Assembly (NCBI GenBank): GCA_001899285.1
Contig: MKWA01000007.1
Coordinates: 76,188-140,187, forward strand
Source: Rhizobiales bacterium 64-17
GTDB taxonomy: Bacteria; Pseudomonadota; Alphaproteobacteria; Rhizobiales; Xanthobacteraceae
Length of the DNA stretch: 64,000 nt
Reading direction: 5' to 3'
A program made the translations under genes and the position numbers. The notes beneath the pieces are model-generated. The model did no database searches, was not told the origin of the DNA, and saw only the letters and a program-made list of their open reading frames with translations. Shown piece after piece: positions 50,993-59,268 of this stretch. Each line of letters begins with the position of its first letter. Position 1 is the stretch's first letter.

Positions 50993-51676
50993 ATGCCGTC
51001 TCCCCAGACACAACCGAATTCCACCGCCGATGCCGCGCTGGTCGCCCGGATCCGGGCCGGCGACGAGGATGCCGTCCGCGCTCTGGTCCGCCGCAATAAC
51101 CAGCGGCTGTTCCGCATCGCCCGCAGCATTCTGCGCGACGATGCCGAGGCTGAGGATGCCGTGCAGGAGGCCTATGTCCGCGCCTTCACCCATCTCGACG
51201 GCTTCCGTGGGGAGGCCCTGTTGTCCACCTGGTTGACGCGCATCGTCGTCAACGAGGCGCTCGGCCGCTTGCGGTCGCGGCGGCCGACCACGCCGTGGGT
51301 GGAAGATGTCGCCACCGATGGTGATGGCCAGGTGGTGCCGTTTCCCCTGATCTCGCCGCAGCCCGATCCGGAGCGTTCCATGGCCCAGCACGAAATCCAG
51401 AGCCTTCTCGAACGCGCCATCGATGCGCTGCCCGATCCGTTCCGCGTGGTGCTGGTCGCGCGGGTGCTCGAAGAGATGAGCATCGAGGAAACCGCCGCGC
51501 TGTTCGGCCTGCGGCCGGAAACGGTGAAGACGCGGCTGCATCGCGCGCGCGACATGCTTCGACGCGATCTCGAACAGCAGCTTGGGCCGATGCTGGCGCA
51601 GAGCTTTCCATTCGCCGGCGCGCGCTGCGAGCGCATGGCTGAAAAAGTTGTCATGCGTCTGCGCGAATTACGCTGA
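50993..51676 (+). CDS. ECF-family RNA polymerase sigma factor
   Basis: A 227-residue group IV sigma factor. Region 2 spans about residues 20-95 (RRNNQRLFRIARSILRDDAEAEDAVQEAYVRAF) and region 4 about 140-195 (LPDPFRVVLVARVLEEMSIEETAALFGLRPETVKTRLHRAR is the helix-turn-helix block, here quoted across its two helices). No anti-sigma gene is adjacent; the next genes code for exported proteins. ATG 50993 is taken; a TTG at 50981 is possible. The repeated promoter motif described separately suggests that it controls itself and the DUF4142 gene. Confidence 0.9.
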   Translation: MPSPQTQPNSTADAALVARIRAGDEDAVRALVRRNNQRLFRIARSILRDDAEAEDAVQEAYVRAFTHLDGFRGEALLSTWLTRIVVNEALGRLRSRRPTTPWVEDVATDGDGQVVPFPLISPQPDPERSMAQHEIQSLLERAIDALPDPFRVVLVARVLEEMSIEETAALFGLRPETVKTRLHRARDMLRRDLEQQLGPMLAQSFPFAGARCERMAEKVVMRLRELR

Positions 51677-51681
51677 TCGCC

Positions 51682-51711
51682 GGGAACCTGTCGCGCGCTG
51701 TTGCATCCAAG
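51682..51711 (+). promoter_or_regulatory. ECF-type promoter of the DUF4142 gene
   Basis: GGGAACCT (51682-51689), 12 bases, TGCATCCAAG (51702-51711), identical in both boxes and spacer length to the element before the sigma gene. It sits 60 bases upstream of ATG 51772, inside a 95-base intergenic gap. Confidence 0.7.
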
Positions 51712-51771
51712 TCTCCGTGAGCAGGCCGCGTCCGACCATCGGGGTCGCCGGGCCGATCAGGGAGCGATGCG

Positions 51772-52293
51772 ATGTTGAAGATCGTGAGTGGCGCGTGCGC
51801 CGTGATGTTGCTGGGTGCAGGCGCAGCGTGGGCGCAGAGCGCCAAGCCGAATGATGCGCAGATCGCGCATATCGCCTACACGGCCGGCGAACTCGATGCC
51901 AAGGCGGGCGAGCTTGCCTTGCAAAAATCCAAGAACAAAGAGGTGCGCGACTTCGCCACCAGCATGGTCAAGGACCATCGCGCGGTGAACGAGAAGGCGC
52001 TCGCCTTGGTCAAGAAGCTCAAGGTCACGCCGCAGGACAACGACACCAGCAAAGCGCTGACCAAGCAGGCGGCCGACAAGCAGGCCGAACTCAAGAAACT
52101 ATCCGGCGCGGCCTTCGACAAGGCCTATGTCGCCAACGAGGTCGCCTATCACAAGACCGTCAACGGAGCGCTGGAGCAGACGCTGATTCCGTCCGCCTCC
52201 AATGCGGAACTGAAAGAGCTGCTGCAGACCGGATTGAAGATTTTCCAGGGCCATCTGGCGCATGCCGAGCATGTCGCCGCGACGGTGAAGTAA
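51772..52293 (+). CDS. DUF4142 domain exported protein
   Basis: A 173-residue protein with a Sec signal ending near AAWAQ and a four-helix, ferritin-like DUF4142 domain: AQIAHIAYTAGELDAKAGELAL, VRDFATSMVKDH and a long Lys-rich helix. DUF4142 proteins are predicted periplasmic or outer-membrane proteins, often stress-induced. Its promoter matches that of the upstream ECF sigma factor gene. The cupredoxin gene follows after 23 bases, so the two exported proteins are probably made together. Confidence 0.87.
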   Translation: MLKIVSGACAVMLLGAGAAWAQSAKPNDAQIAHIAYTAGELDAKAGELALQKSKNKEVRDFATSMVKDHRAVNEKALALVKKLKVTPQDNDTSKALTKQAADKQAELKKLSGAAFDKAYVANEVAYHKTVNGALEQTLIPSASNAELKELLQTGLKIFQGHLAHAEHVAATVK

Positions 52294-52316
52294 CGCAAAT
52301 CCGGGAGGAAGCAGAG

Positions 52317-52637
52317 ATGCGGACGGATATCGTGCTGCCGGTCGTGCTCGGCCTGTCGCTGGGGTTCGCCACGGCGGCGTTTGCCGCGGAGACCATCGCG
52401 ATCACCATGGACAAGGTTGCGTTCGCGCCGACCGCCGTGTCCGCCCGCGTCGGCGACACCATCGAATGGCGCAACGCCGATATCGTCGCGCACACGGCGA
52501 CGGCGCGCGACAAGAGCTTCGATGTCAATGTGTTGCCGAACAAGACCGGCAAGCTGGTGCTGAAGAAGGCAGGAAAATTCGATTATTACTGCCGCTATCA
52601 CCCGACCATGACCGGCACCATCACGGTGACGGAGTAG
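52317..52637 (+). CDS. Cupredoxin (plastocyanin/amicyanin-like type I copper protein)
   Basis: A 106-residue periplasmic blue-copper protein with a Sec signal ending near AAFAAE. Copper ligands are H59 (DIVAHTAT), C92 (YYCRYH), H95 and M98 (HPTMTG), the canonical His-Cys-His-Met set with short ligand loop. It would shuttle single electrons in the periplasm. GGGAGGAAG precedes ATG 52317. Its place behind the ECF sigma and DUF4142 genes suggests a redox or metal stress function. Confidence 0.9.
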   Translation: MRTDIVLPVVLGLSLGFATAAFAAETIAITMDKVAFAPTAVSARVGDTIEWRNADIVAHTATARDKSFDVNVLPNKTGKLVLKKAGKFDYYCRYHPTMTGTITVTE

Positions 52638-52653
52638 GTCTCGTCAAAACGGT

Positions 52654-53337
52654 CTAGCGCAGGCGGCGGGCCAGAAACTCGCCGCCGTGGCGCAGACCTT
52701 CCTGATCGATCCCGTGGCCGACGCCGGGCGAGACGTGCCATTCCACCGGTACGTCGAGCGCGGACAGCGCCTGTGCCGCCATGAACAGCGCTTGCACCGG
52801 GATCAGCTCGTCGCGGTCGCCATGCACCAGCAGGACCGGCGGCCGCGAGCGAATGTCGAGGGTGATGTCCGTCTCCTCGTCAGGCGGTAGCACCAGCAGA
52901 CCGGAATAGCCGACGATCGCAGCCGGTGCGACGGCGCGGCGCAATCCGACATGCAGCGCCATCATCGTGCCTTGCGAGAAGCCGACCAGCGCAAGCGCCG
53001 ACGGCGGCAGGTTGTGCCGCGCCAGTTCGGCATCGAGGAATGCTTCGAGCGCCGGCGCCGCGGCATGCACGCCGTCCCAGCGTTCGTTCGGATCGCGGAA
53101 CGTCAGCGGAAACCATTCGCGGCCCGTGGGCGACTGGCCGCACGGGCGCGGCGCGTGCGGCGAGACGAAGGCGGTGTCGGGCAGCAGTTGCTGCCAGGCG
53201 CGGCCGATATCGATCAGGTCGTTGCCGTCGGCGCCGTAGCCATGCAGGAACACGATGAGGTTCTTGGCGCGGCCGGAGGCAGGTGCGAGGCGCGGACCAT
53301 CGAGGCGGGGAACGTTGGTCGTGGACTGATCAGCCAT
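52654..53337 (-). CDS. Phospholipase/carboxylesterase family alpha/beta hydrolase
   Basis: A 227-residue serine esterase with the oxyanion segment FLHGYGADGND, the nucleophile S121 in GFSQG, D174 in VHGDRD and H208 in GVGHGI, a complete triad. It matches the carboxylesterase/acyl-protein thioesterase-like family, cytoplasmic. CAGGAG precedes the ATG at good distance. The ATG lies within the last eight bases of the DNA glycosylase gene, so the two are coupled, although the link between functions is not evident. Confidence 0.9.
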   Translation of the reverse strand: MADQSTTNVPRLDGPRLAPASGRAKNLIVFLHGYGADGNDLIDIGRAWQQLLPDTAFVSPHAPRPCGQSPTGREWFPLTFRDPNERWDGVHAAAPALEAFLDAELARHNLPPSALALVGFSQGTMMALHVGLRRAVAPAAIVGYSGLLVLPPDEETDITLDIRSRPPVLLVHGDRDELIPVQALFMAAQALSALDVPVEWHVSPGVGHGIDQEGLRHGGEFLARRLR

Positions 53338-54007
53338 TTGAAACTCCTGCAGGCGAGGTCGGCCCCACAGGCACGCCGTCGCGCTGTTTCACCGCCTTGT
53401 AATAAGCCCATAGCAGATGGGCCGCGACGCCGCGCCAGGGTCGCCACGCTTCGGCGAGCCTCGTCAGTGCCTTTGCATCGGGCCGCCGCCGCAGGTTGAA
53501 GGCCATGCGGGCCGCTTCCTGCAAGGCGAGGTCGCCGGCGGGCCACGCATCCGCGTGCCCGAGGCAGAACAGGAGATAGATGTCCGCGGTCCAGGGCCCG
53601 ACGCCGTGCAGCTTGACGAGTGCCGCATGCGCGTCGTCGGCCGGCATCTCTCCCAGTGCATCGAGATTGATCTCGCCGCGCGCTACGGCATGGCCGAGCG
53701 CCTTCACGGTCTTGATCTTTGGCGACGACAGGCCGAGCCGTGCGAGCTTGTCGCGGCGGGCGAGACGAACCGCATCGTGGTGAAACGGATCGAAGGCGGC
53801 GGCGAAGCGGCCCCAGATGGCGGCGGCGCTGGCGACCGAGAGTTGCTGGCCCATAACGATGTGGCACAGCCCGGCGAAACCGGCGGGGCGCCGCCGCAGC
53901 GCAAAGCTCCCGGCCCTGCTCGCGACCGGGTCCAATCGCGGATCGGCCTTGAGCAGGGCGTCGAGACCCGCGCGCAAATCCGCCTCGCTGTGCAAGTATT
54001 GCGTCAT
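53330..54007 (-). CDS. DNA-3-methyladenine glycosylase II, AlkA-like (HhH-GPD)
   Basis: A 225-residue base-excision repair glycosylase. The helix-hairpin-helix KLHGVGPWTADIYLL spans residues 132-146 and the catalytic aspartate is D159 in AWPAGDLALQ, as in AlkA. It excises alkylated purines from DNA. The N-terminal TBP-like domain of E. coli AlkA is missing, so it is the short form. There is no 4Fe-4S cysteine loop. It is translationally coupled with the esterase gene and divergent from the GluQRS gene. Confidence 0.9.
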   Translation of the reverse strand: MTQYLHSEADLRAGLDALLKADPRLDPVASRAGSFALRRRPAGFAGLCHIVMGQQLSVASAAAIWGRFAAAFDPFHHDAVRLARRDKLARLGLSSPKIKTVKALGHAVARGEINLDALGEMPADDAHAALVKLHGVGPWTADIYLLFCLGHADAWPAGDLALQEAARMAFNLRRRPDAKALTRLAEAWRPWRGVAAHLLWAYYKAVKQRDGVPVGPTSPAGVSNG

Positions 54008-54105
54008 TTAAGACTTGTCAGGACCCTGTCGAACCCGCATCCATCCGCGAAGTCATGCCCACCGGTCAAGCCGGTCGCTGAAGACTGAGGTTAGCCGAGC
54101 CGTTC

Positions 54106-54951
54106 ATGAGTGTGTTCCGCTTCGCCCCGTCGCCGAACGGCTATCTGCACCTCGGCCACGCCTATTCGGCGCTGCTGAATGCGCAGGCGGCCGAGGCCGT
54201 CGGCGGACGGCTGCTGCTGCGGATCGAGGATATCGATCCGGCACGCTGCCGTCCGGAATTCGAGCGGGCAATCTACGACGATCTCGACTGGCTCGGGCTG
54301 CGCTTCGCGCCGCCGATCCGCCGCCAGTCGGAGCATCTCGCCGAACATCGCGCCGCGCTCGAGCGGCTGCAGCAGATGGGACTGATCTATCCGAGCTTCG
54401 AGAGCCGCGCCGACATCGCGCGGCTCGTCACCGAGCGCGAGGAGGAGGGCGAGTCGTGGCCGCGCGATCCCGACGGTGCGCCGCTCTATCCGGGCACCGA
54501 CAAAATGCTGTCGCCGCCGGCGCGGCAGCGCCGCATTGAGGAAGGGCGACCCTACGCGCTGCGGCTCGACATGAGCGCGGCGCTGGCGCGTGTGCCGCAA
54601 CTGACCTGGCGCGAGGCGGGGCGCGAGGCTCTCGCCGATCCGGCCGCGTGGGGCGATGTGGTGCTGGCGCGCAAGGATGCGCCGGTCGGCTATCATCTGG
54701 CGGTGACGATGGACGACGCTGCGCAGGGCGTCACCCATGTGGTGCGCGGCCTCGATCTCTACCATGCGACCTCGATCCACCGGCTGCTACAGGCGCTGCT
54801 CGGCCTGCCGGAACCCGCTTACCACCACCATCGGCTGATCCTCGATGAAGCGGGCGACAAACTGTCGAAATCGACGCAGGCCACTGGGTTGCGGGAACTG
54901 CGTGCTGCCGGCAAGACGCGGGCTGGTATCTACGCGATGATTGGTCTGTAA
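54106..54951 (+). CDS. gluQ: Glutamyl-Q tRNA(Asp) synthetase
   Basis: A 281-residue truncated glutamyl-tRNA synthetase paralogue without anticodon-binding domain. It attaches glutamate to the queuosine at position 34 of tRNA-Asp. The HIGH motif is HLGH (15-18) in RFAPSPNGYLHLGHAYSAL and the second motif is KLSKS (252-256). The zinc-binding cysteines found after the first substrate block in the E. coli enzyme are absent: the segment reads LIYPSFESRAD. It is monocistronic, divergent from the glycosylase gene. Confidence 0.92.
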   Translation: MSVFRFAPSPNGYLHLGHAYSALLNAQAAEAVGGRLLLRIEDIDPARCRPEFERAIYDDLDWLGLRFAPPIRRQSEHLAEHRAALERLQQMGLIYPSFESRADIARLVTEREEEGESWPRDPDGAPLYPGTDKMLSPPARQRRIEEGRPYALRLDMSAALARVPQLTWREAGREALADPAAWGDVVLARKDAPVGYHLAVTMDDAAQGVTHVVRGLDLYHATSIHRLLQALLGLPEPAYHHHRLILDEAGDKLSKSTQATGLRELRAAGKTRAGIYAMIGL

Positions 54952-55019
54952 CCGTAATATCGCCTCGCGCTCGCCTGAGCATGAGTTCCGTGCCATGGTG
55001 CTGAGGGGTTTGGGGCAGC

Positions 55020-56267
55020 ATGGCCAAGCGCAAAACACGATCCGGATCGACCGCGCGCCGTGGTGCGTCTGTGCGTCGCAAGGCGAAGCAGGCCAAGCGA
55101 GGCAAGCCACACGGGACACCCGCGCGGGCTCCGGCACGCCGCGCGCCCGCTGCCATCGAGGCCTCGCTCGCGGCGATCGCTCATGACGTACGCACGCCAC
55201 TGACCGGCATTCTGGCCCTGGCCGAATTGCTGGCGACGTCGGACATCGGCGAGCGCGAGCGGCAATGGGCGGCGGCGATCAAGAGTGGCGCCGAGCATCT
55301 CGCCGCCATCACGTCGCTGATCATCGACGCGGTGCGCGCCGACGCGGACAAACTCGTTCTGCAAACCGACAGCTTCTCGCCGCGCCGGGTCGCGGAAGCG
55401 GCCGGGCACGCCCTCGTTGCGCGCGCCGAGACTAAGGGCGTAACCGCCTCGGTCGAGATCGCGCGCGATCTGCCGGCGATGGTCGCCGGCGATCCGTTGC
55501 GGCTGCGCGCAGCGCTGGAAAATCTCGCCGACAACGCGGTGAAATTCACGGCCGATGGCGCGGTGGCGATGCGCGTGCGCGCCGAGCCGGTGGCGCGTCA
55601 GCGCGTTCGTCTTGTCTTCGAGGTGAGCGACAACGGCATCGGCCTGTCGCCGGCGGAGATCAAGCGCCTGTTCCGGCCATTCGCACAGGCCAGCGCACAA
55701 GTCTCGCGCGATTATGGCGGGGCCGGTCTCGGCCTCGTCTTCGTGCGCCGTATCGCGCGGGCGATGCACGGCGATCTCACGATCGACAGCAAGCCGGGCG
55801 CGGGCAGCACGTTCCGTCTCACCGTCACGCTGCCGCGCGCCGATGTCAGACCCGATCCGGCGACGGTGCGCCGCGCTGGCGCACGCGGCGAGGGGATGCG
55901 GGTGCTGTGCGTCGAGGACAATCCCTATGGCCGCGTCGTCATCAATACCATCCTCTCCGAACTCGGACACAGAGCCGATTTCGTCGAGACCGGCGAGGCG
56001 GCGGTGGTCGCGGTCGCGCGGGGTGCCTACGACGCCGTGCTGATGGACGTGACCCTTGGCGGGATCGACGGGCTCGAGGCGACGCGGAATATCCGCGCTC
56101 TGCCGGGCGCGGCGGCGCGCATTCCGGTAATCGGCATTTCCGGCCGCAGTGAAACAGGTGCTGACGTTGCTGCCCGCGCGGCCGGGATGAACGATTATCT
56201 GGCCAAGCCGGTCAGCCCCGCGCGGCTCGCGCAAGCCTTGTCCGATCTCTCGACGACCGATCGCTGA
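55020..56267 (+). CDS. Soluble hybrid histidine kinase with receiver domain and basic N-terminal tail
   Basis: A 415-residue protein. Residues 1-45 are a Lys/Arg/Ala-rich tail with no fold. The dimerisation domain has H55 in IAHDVRTPLTG. The ATP domain shows ENLADNAVKF (N box), VSDNGIGLS (G1), LFRPFAQ and GGAGLGLVF. The receiver domain from about residue 293 has the D299/D300-type acidic pair in LCVEDN and phospho-acceptor D343 in VLMDVTLGG, with K in YLAKPVS. No transmembrane or sensor domain is present, so the input must come from a partner. Its stop TGA directly abuts the convergent gene's stop. Confidence 0.9.
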   Translation: MAKRKTRSGSTARRGASVRRKAKQAKRGKPHGTPARAPARRAPAAIEASLAAIAHDVRTPLTGILALAELLATSDIGERERQWAAAIKSGAEHLAAITSLIIDAVRADADKLVLQTDSFSPRRVAEAAGHALVARAETKGVTASVEIARDLPAMVAGDPLRLRAALENLADNAVKFTADGAVAMRVRAEPVARQRVRLVFEVSDNGIGLSPAEIKRLFRPFAQASAQVSRDYGGAGLGLVFVRRIARAMHGDLTIDSKPGAGSTFRLTVTLPRADVRPDPATVRRAGARGEGMRVLCVEDNPYGRVVINTILSELGHRADFVETGEAAVVAVARGAYDAVLMDVTLGGIDGLEATRNIRALPGAAARIPVIGISGRSETGADVAARAAGMNDYLAKPVSPARLAQALSDLSTTDR

Positions 56268-56576
56268 TCAGCGCAGAGAATACATCAGGTGCCCGGTCCA
56301 CCAGCTTGCGTTGCTGGTGAGACGGATCGCGAACAGGCCAACCCCGGCGATCACCGCGATCCAGAACAGCGCCGTCGGTCCCTTGGTGCGCTGGCCGATC
56401 AGGCCGAGGATCACGGCGCCATCGACCACCATGTCGAGGATCATGGCGTGGCGGCTCGGATATTCGTGCGCCGGCACAAACAGCCGCCACAGCAAGGTGA
56501 GAATGAGGTACGCGCACAGCAGCTTGAACATCAGGCCGCCGTGGTCTTTCTGGGCCGGTGCCGGCTGGTCAGTCAT
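56268..56576 (-). CDS. Small membrane protein, hypothetical
   Basis: A 102-residue protein with three hydrophobic helices (MFKLLCAYLILTLLWRLFV, MVVDGAVILGLIG, LFWIAVIAGVGLFAIRL). A GGGGGCGAC stretch precedes ATG 56576; longer in-frame starts would run through metZ. The N-terminal MTDQPAPAQKD is polar. I do not recognise a family. It lies 68 bases downstream of metZ on the same strand and may be co-transcribed with it, which alone says little about its job. Confidence 0.7.
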   Translation of the reverse strand: MTDQPAPAQKDHGGLMFKLLCAYLILTLLWRLFVPAHEYPSRHAMILDMVVDGAVILGLIGQRTKGPTALFWIAVIAGVGLFAIRLTSNASWWTGHLMYSLR

Positions 56577-56644
56577 GGTCGCCCCCAATGAGTGATCAGT
56601 GGGGGCGAGCTTATGCCAGGCGGTGGGGCGGACGCTAGCGAGCG

Positions 56645-57880
56645 CTACGCCGCTTGCAGCGCGGTCAGCAGATCCTCGATGATATCGTCCGGGTGTTCGA
56701 GACCGGCGGAGAACCGGATCAATCCGTCGCTGATGCCCAACTCGGCGCGCGCTTCCGGCGTCAGACGCTGATGCGTCGTCGTCGCCGGATGCGTCACCAG
56801 TGTGCGGGCATCGCCGAGATTGTTGGTGATCTTCGCCAGCGACAGCGCGTTGAGGAAACGGAACGCTCCAGCCTTGCCGCCCTTCACCTCGAACGCGATC
56901 ATGGTCGAACCGGCGCGCATCTGCTTGCGCACGATGTCGGCCTGCGGGTGATCCGGCCGGCCCGGATAGACGAGCCGGCTGATCTTCGGATGGCCGTCGA
57001 GAGCGACCGACACGGCGGCCGCGTTCTCGGTCTGCTTCTGCACGCGCAGCGCCAGAGTCTCCAGACCCTTGAGCATGACCCACGCATTGAACGGCGACAT
57101 CGCCGGACCGCTCTGGCGGAGCACGTTGTGGATGTTGTCCTGGATGAATTGCTCCGAGCCGAGGATCGCGCCGCCAAGACAGCGGCCCTGGCCGTCGATG
57201 TGCTTGGTGGTGGAATAGACGACGCAGTCCGCGCCGAGCGCCAGTGGGCTCTGCCACAGCGGCGTCGCGAACACGTTGTCGATCGTCAGCTTGGCGCCGG
57301 CGGCATGCGCGATCTTGGCGATCTCGGCGATGTCGTAGACTTCCAGTGTCGGATTGGTCGGCGTTTCCATGAAGAACACCTTGGTGGTGTCACGCACGGC
57401 GTTCCGCCACTGGGCGAGATCCCCGCCGTCCACCAGCGTCGAGGTGACGCCGAAGCGCGGCAGCCAGTCCTCCACCACCCAGCGGCAGCCGCCGAACAGC
57501 GCCTTCGCAGCGACCACATGATCGCCGGCGCGCACCTGACCCATCAGCGCGGCGGTGACGGCGGCCATGCCGCTGGCGGTCGCGCGCGCGCTTTCCGCGC
57601 CTTCGAGCGCAGCGATCCGCTGCTCGAACATGTTGACCGTGGGATTGGAGAACCGCGAATAGAGGTAGCCCGGCTCCTCGCCGGTGAAGCGCCCGGCGCA
57701 TTGCTCGGCGCTGTCGTAGACGAAGCCCTGGGTCAGGAAGATCGCTTCCGAGGTCTCGCCGAATTGCGAGCGCTGCGTGCCGGCGTGGATCAGCCGCGTC
57801 TCGGGCCGATAGTCCCGCATCGCCTTGCGCGGTTGTTTTGCAGTGGAGGATTTGACGGACGGATCGGTAGACGCGGACAT
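56645..57880 (-). CDS. metZ: O-succinylhomoserine sulfhydrylase
   Basis: A 411-residue Cys/Met-metabolism PLP enzyme that makes homocysteine from O-succinylhomoserine and sulfide. The PLP lysine is K226 in VYSTTKHIDGQGR, with YSRFSNPT and ETPTNPTLEVYDI blocks. The C-terminal part, with HPATTTHQRLTPEARAELGI and GLIRFSAGLEHPDDI, is MetZ-typical. ATG 57880 has GGAGCG six bases ahead; a longer frame to 57940 lies in the leader terminator. Expression is predicted to be controlled by the SAM-II riboswitch and terminator upstream. Confidence 0.93.
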   Translation of the reverse strand: MSASTDPSVKSSTAKQPRKAMRDYRPETRLIHAGTQRSQFGETSEAIFLTQGFVYDSAEQCAGRFTGEEPGYLYSRFSNPTVNMFEQRIAALEGAESARATASGMAAVTAALMGQVRAGDHVVAAKALFGGCRWVVEDWLPRFGVTSTLVDGGDLAQWRNAVRDTTKVFFMETPTNPTLEVYDIAEIAKIAHAAGAKLTIDNVFATPLWQSPLALGADCVVYSTTKHIDGQGRCLGGAILGSEQFIQDNIHNVLRQSGPAMSPFNAWVMLKGLETLALRVQKQTENAAAVSVALDGHPKISRLVYPGRPDHPQADIVRKQMRAGSTMIAFEVKGGKAGAFRFLNALSLAKITNNLGDARTLVTHPATTTHQRLTPEARAELGISDGLIRFSAGLEHPDDIIEDLLTALQAA

Positions 57881-57920
57881 GCGACGCTCCTGACACTTCT
57901 CTGCCGCCCCGTGGGGCAAC

Positions 57921-57953
57921 AAAAAACCGGCCGGAGACAAATGCCTCGGCCGG
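57921..57953 (-). terminator. Intrinsic terminator in the metZ leader (riboswitch expression platform)
   Basis: On the minus strand CCGGCC (57953-57948) and GGCCGG (57932-57927) pair, extended by GAG/CTC, and a TTTTTT run follows (57926-57921). It lies between the SAM-II aptamer and the metZ start, so SAM binding can be expected to end transcription here. Confidence 0.8.
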
Positions 57954-57992
57954 GTCCAAGATCGGACTTGATGTCCGGAGCCTTGCGTCCTC

Positions 57993-58048
57993 GGCCTTTT
58001 AGCGACTTATTTAACGTGGCTGCAAGCCGGCCGGCTCAAAGGACCACG
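57993..58048 (-). promoter_or_regulatory. SAM-II riboswitch upstream of metZ
   Basis: The minus strand carries CGTGG (58048-58044) pairing with CCACG (58019-58015) as P1, followed by TTAAATAAGTCGCTAAAAGG, the conserved 3' strand of the SAM-II (SAM_alpha) aptamer. Loop bases GAGCCGG before the GCTTGCAG segment can pair with GGCC after CTAAAA to form the pseudoknot. SAM-II is known from alphaproteobacterial metA/metX/metZ leaders. Predicted effect: shut-off of metZ when S-adenosylmethionine is abundant. Confidence 0.88.
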
Positions 58049-58137
58049 GGATAAGCCCGCTCTTACGCCTCGTCTCCCTTTCCGTCAAGGCGCCCTTCGG
58101 GTTAGATCGGCCCTGGTTTCCATCGTTTTTGATCGTG

Positions 58138-59244
58138 ATGACACTCGCTTTTGCCGACGACGACAAAGGCATCCTGCCGGACCGCGCCATCGCCGCGCTC
58201 GCGTCGCAAGGTGTGGTCGTCACCGCACGGCCTTTTGCGTCCGACCAGATCCAGCCGGCGAGCCTCGATCTGCGGCTCGGCAACGTGGCCTATCGGGTCC
58301 GCGCGAGCTTCCTGCCGGGGCCGCACGGCGCGGTTGCGCGCCGCATCGCCGACCTGCGGCTGCACGAGATTTCGCTGTCGAACGGCGCGGTGCTCGAAAC
58401 CGGCTGCGTCTACATCGTGCCGCTGCAGGAAAGCCTGATGCTGCCGCCGGACATCTCGGCGACCACCAATCCGAAAAGCTCGACCGGCCGGCTCGATATC
58501 TTCACGCGGGTGATTTCGGATTCGATGCGCGGCTTCGACCGGATCGAGGCCGGCTATCGCGGTCCGCTCTATGTCGAGATCAGCCCGCGCACGTTCCCGG
58601 TACTGGTGCGCGAAGGCTCACGCCTGTCGCAGATCCGCTTTCGCCGTGGCCATACCACCCTGGATGCAACGGCGCTGCGCGCGCTGCATGCGGCGGAACG
58701 GCTGGTCGATAACACCGACGCCGATGTGGGCGAGGGCGTCGCGGTCGGCGTCGATCTCGCCGGCTTCGGCGCCAACGGTCTCGTCGGCTATCGCGCCAAG
58801 CGCCACACGGGCCTCATTGATGTGGAGCGGCGCGACGGTTATGCCGTCGCGGACTTCTGGGAGCCGATCCCGGTGCGAAGCGACCGCACGCTGATCCTCG
58901 ATCCGGACGAGTTCTATATCCTCGCATCGAAAGAGGCGGTGCAGGTGCCGCCGGACTACGCCGCCGAGATGGTGCCATTCGATCCGCTGGTCGGCGAATT
59001 CCGCGTGCACTATGCCGGTTTCTTCGATCCGGGCTTCGGCTATGCCGGCGCCGGTGGTACGGGCTCGCGCGCGGTGCTCGAAGTGCGTTCGCGCGAAGTG
59101 CCGTTCATCCTCGAGCACGGGCAGATCGTCGGCCGCCTCGTCTACGAAAAGATGATGACACGGCCGCAGTCGTTGTACGGGCAGGGTATCGGCTCCAACT
59201 ATCAGGCGCAGGGCCTGAAGTTGTCGAAGCATTTCAAGGCGTAA
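58138..59244 (+). CDS. dcd: 2'-deoxycytidine 5'-triphosphate deaminase, long (duplicated) form
   Basis: A 368-residue protein with two consecutive dUTPase/DCD-like domains. The first carries the DQIQPASLDLRLGNVAYRV block and TNPKSSTGRLDIF with the substrate-binding Ser and Arg; the second has VPFDPLVGEFRVHYAGFFDPGFG and the catalytic-type E in VLEVRSREVPF. It deaminates dCTP to dUTP for thymidylate synthesis. The length is nearly double that of E. coli Dcd and is typical for this alphaproteobacterial branch. ATG 58138 is taken; a TTG/GTG just before is possible. It is divergent from metZ. Confidence 0.88.
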   Translation: MTLAFADDDKGILPDRAIAALASQGVVVTARPFASDQIQPASLDLRLGNVAYRVRASFLPGPHGAVARRIADLRLHEISLSNGAVLETGCVYIVPLQESLMLPPDISATTNPKSSTGRLDIFTRVISDSMRGFDRIEAGYRGPLYVEISPRTFPVLVREGSRLSQIRFRRGHTTLDATALRALHAAERLVDNTDADVGEGVAVGVDLAGFGANGLVGYRAKRHTGLIDVERRDGYAVADFWEPIPVRSDRTLILDPDEFYILASKEAVQVPPDYAAEMVPFDPLVGEFRVHYAGFFDPGFGYAGAGGTGSRAVLEVRSREVPFILEHGQIVGRLVYEKMMTRPQSLYGQGIGSNYQAQGLKLSKHFKA

Positions 59245-59268
59245 GGTCCGTCCGAACCTGCGCCGCCG

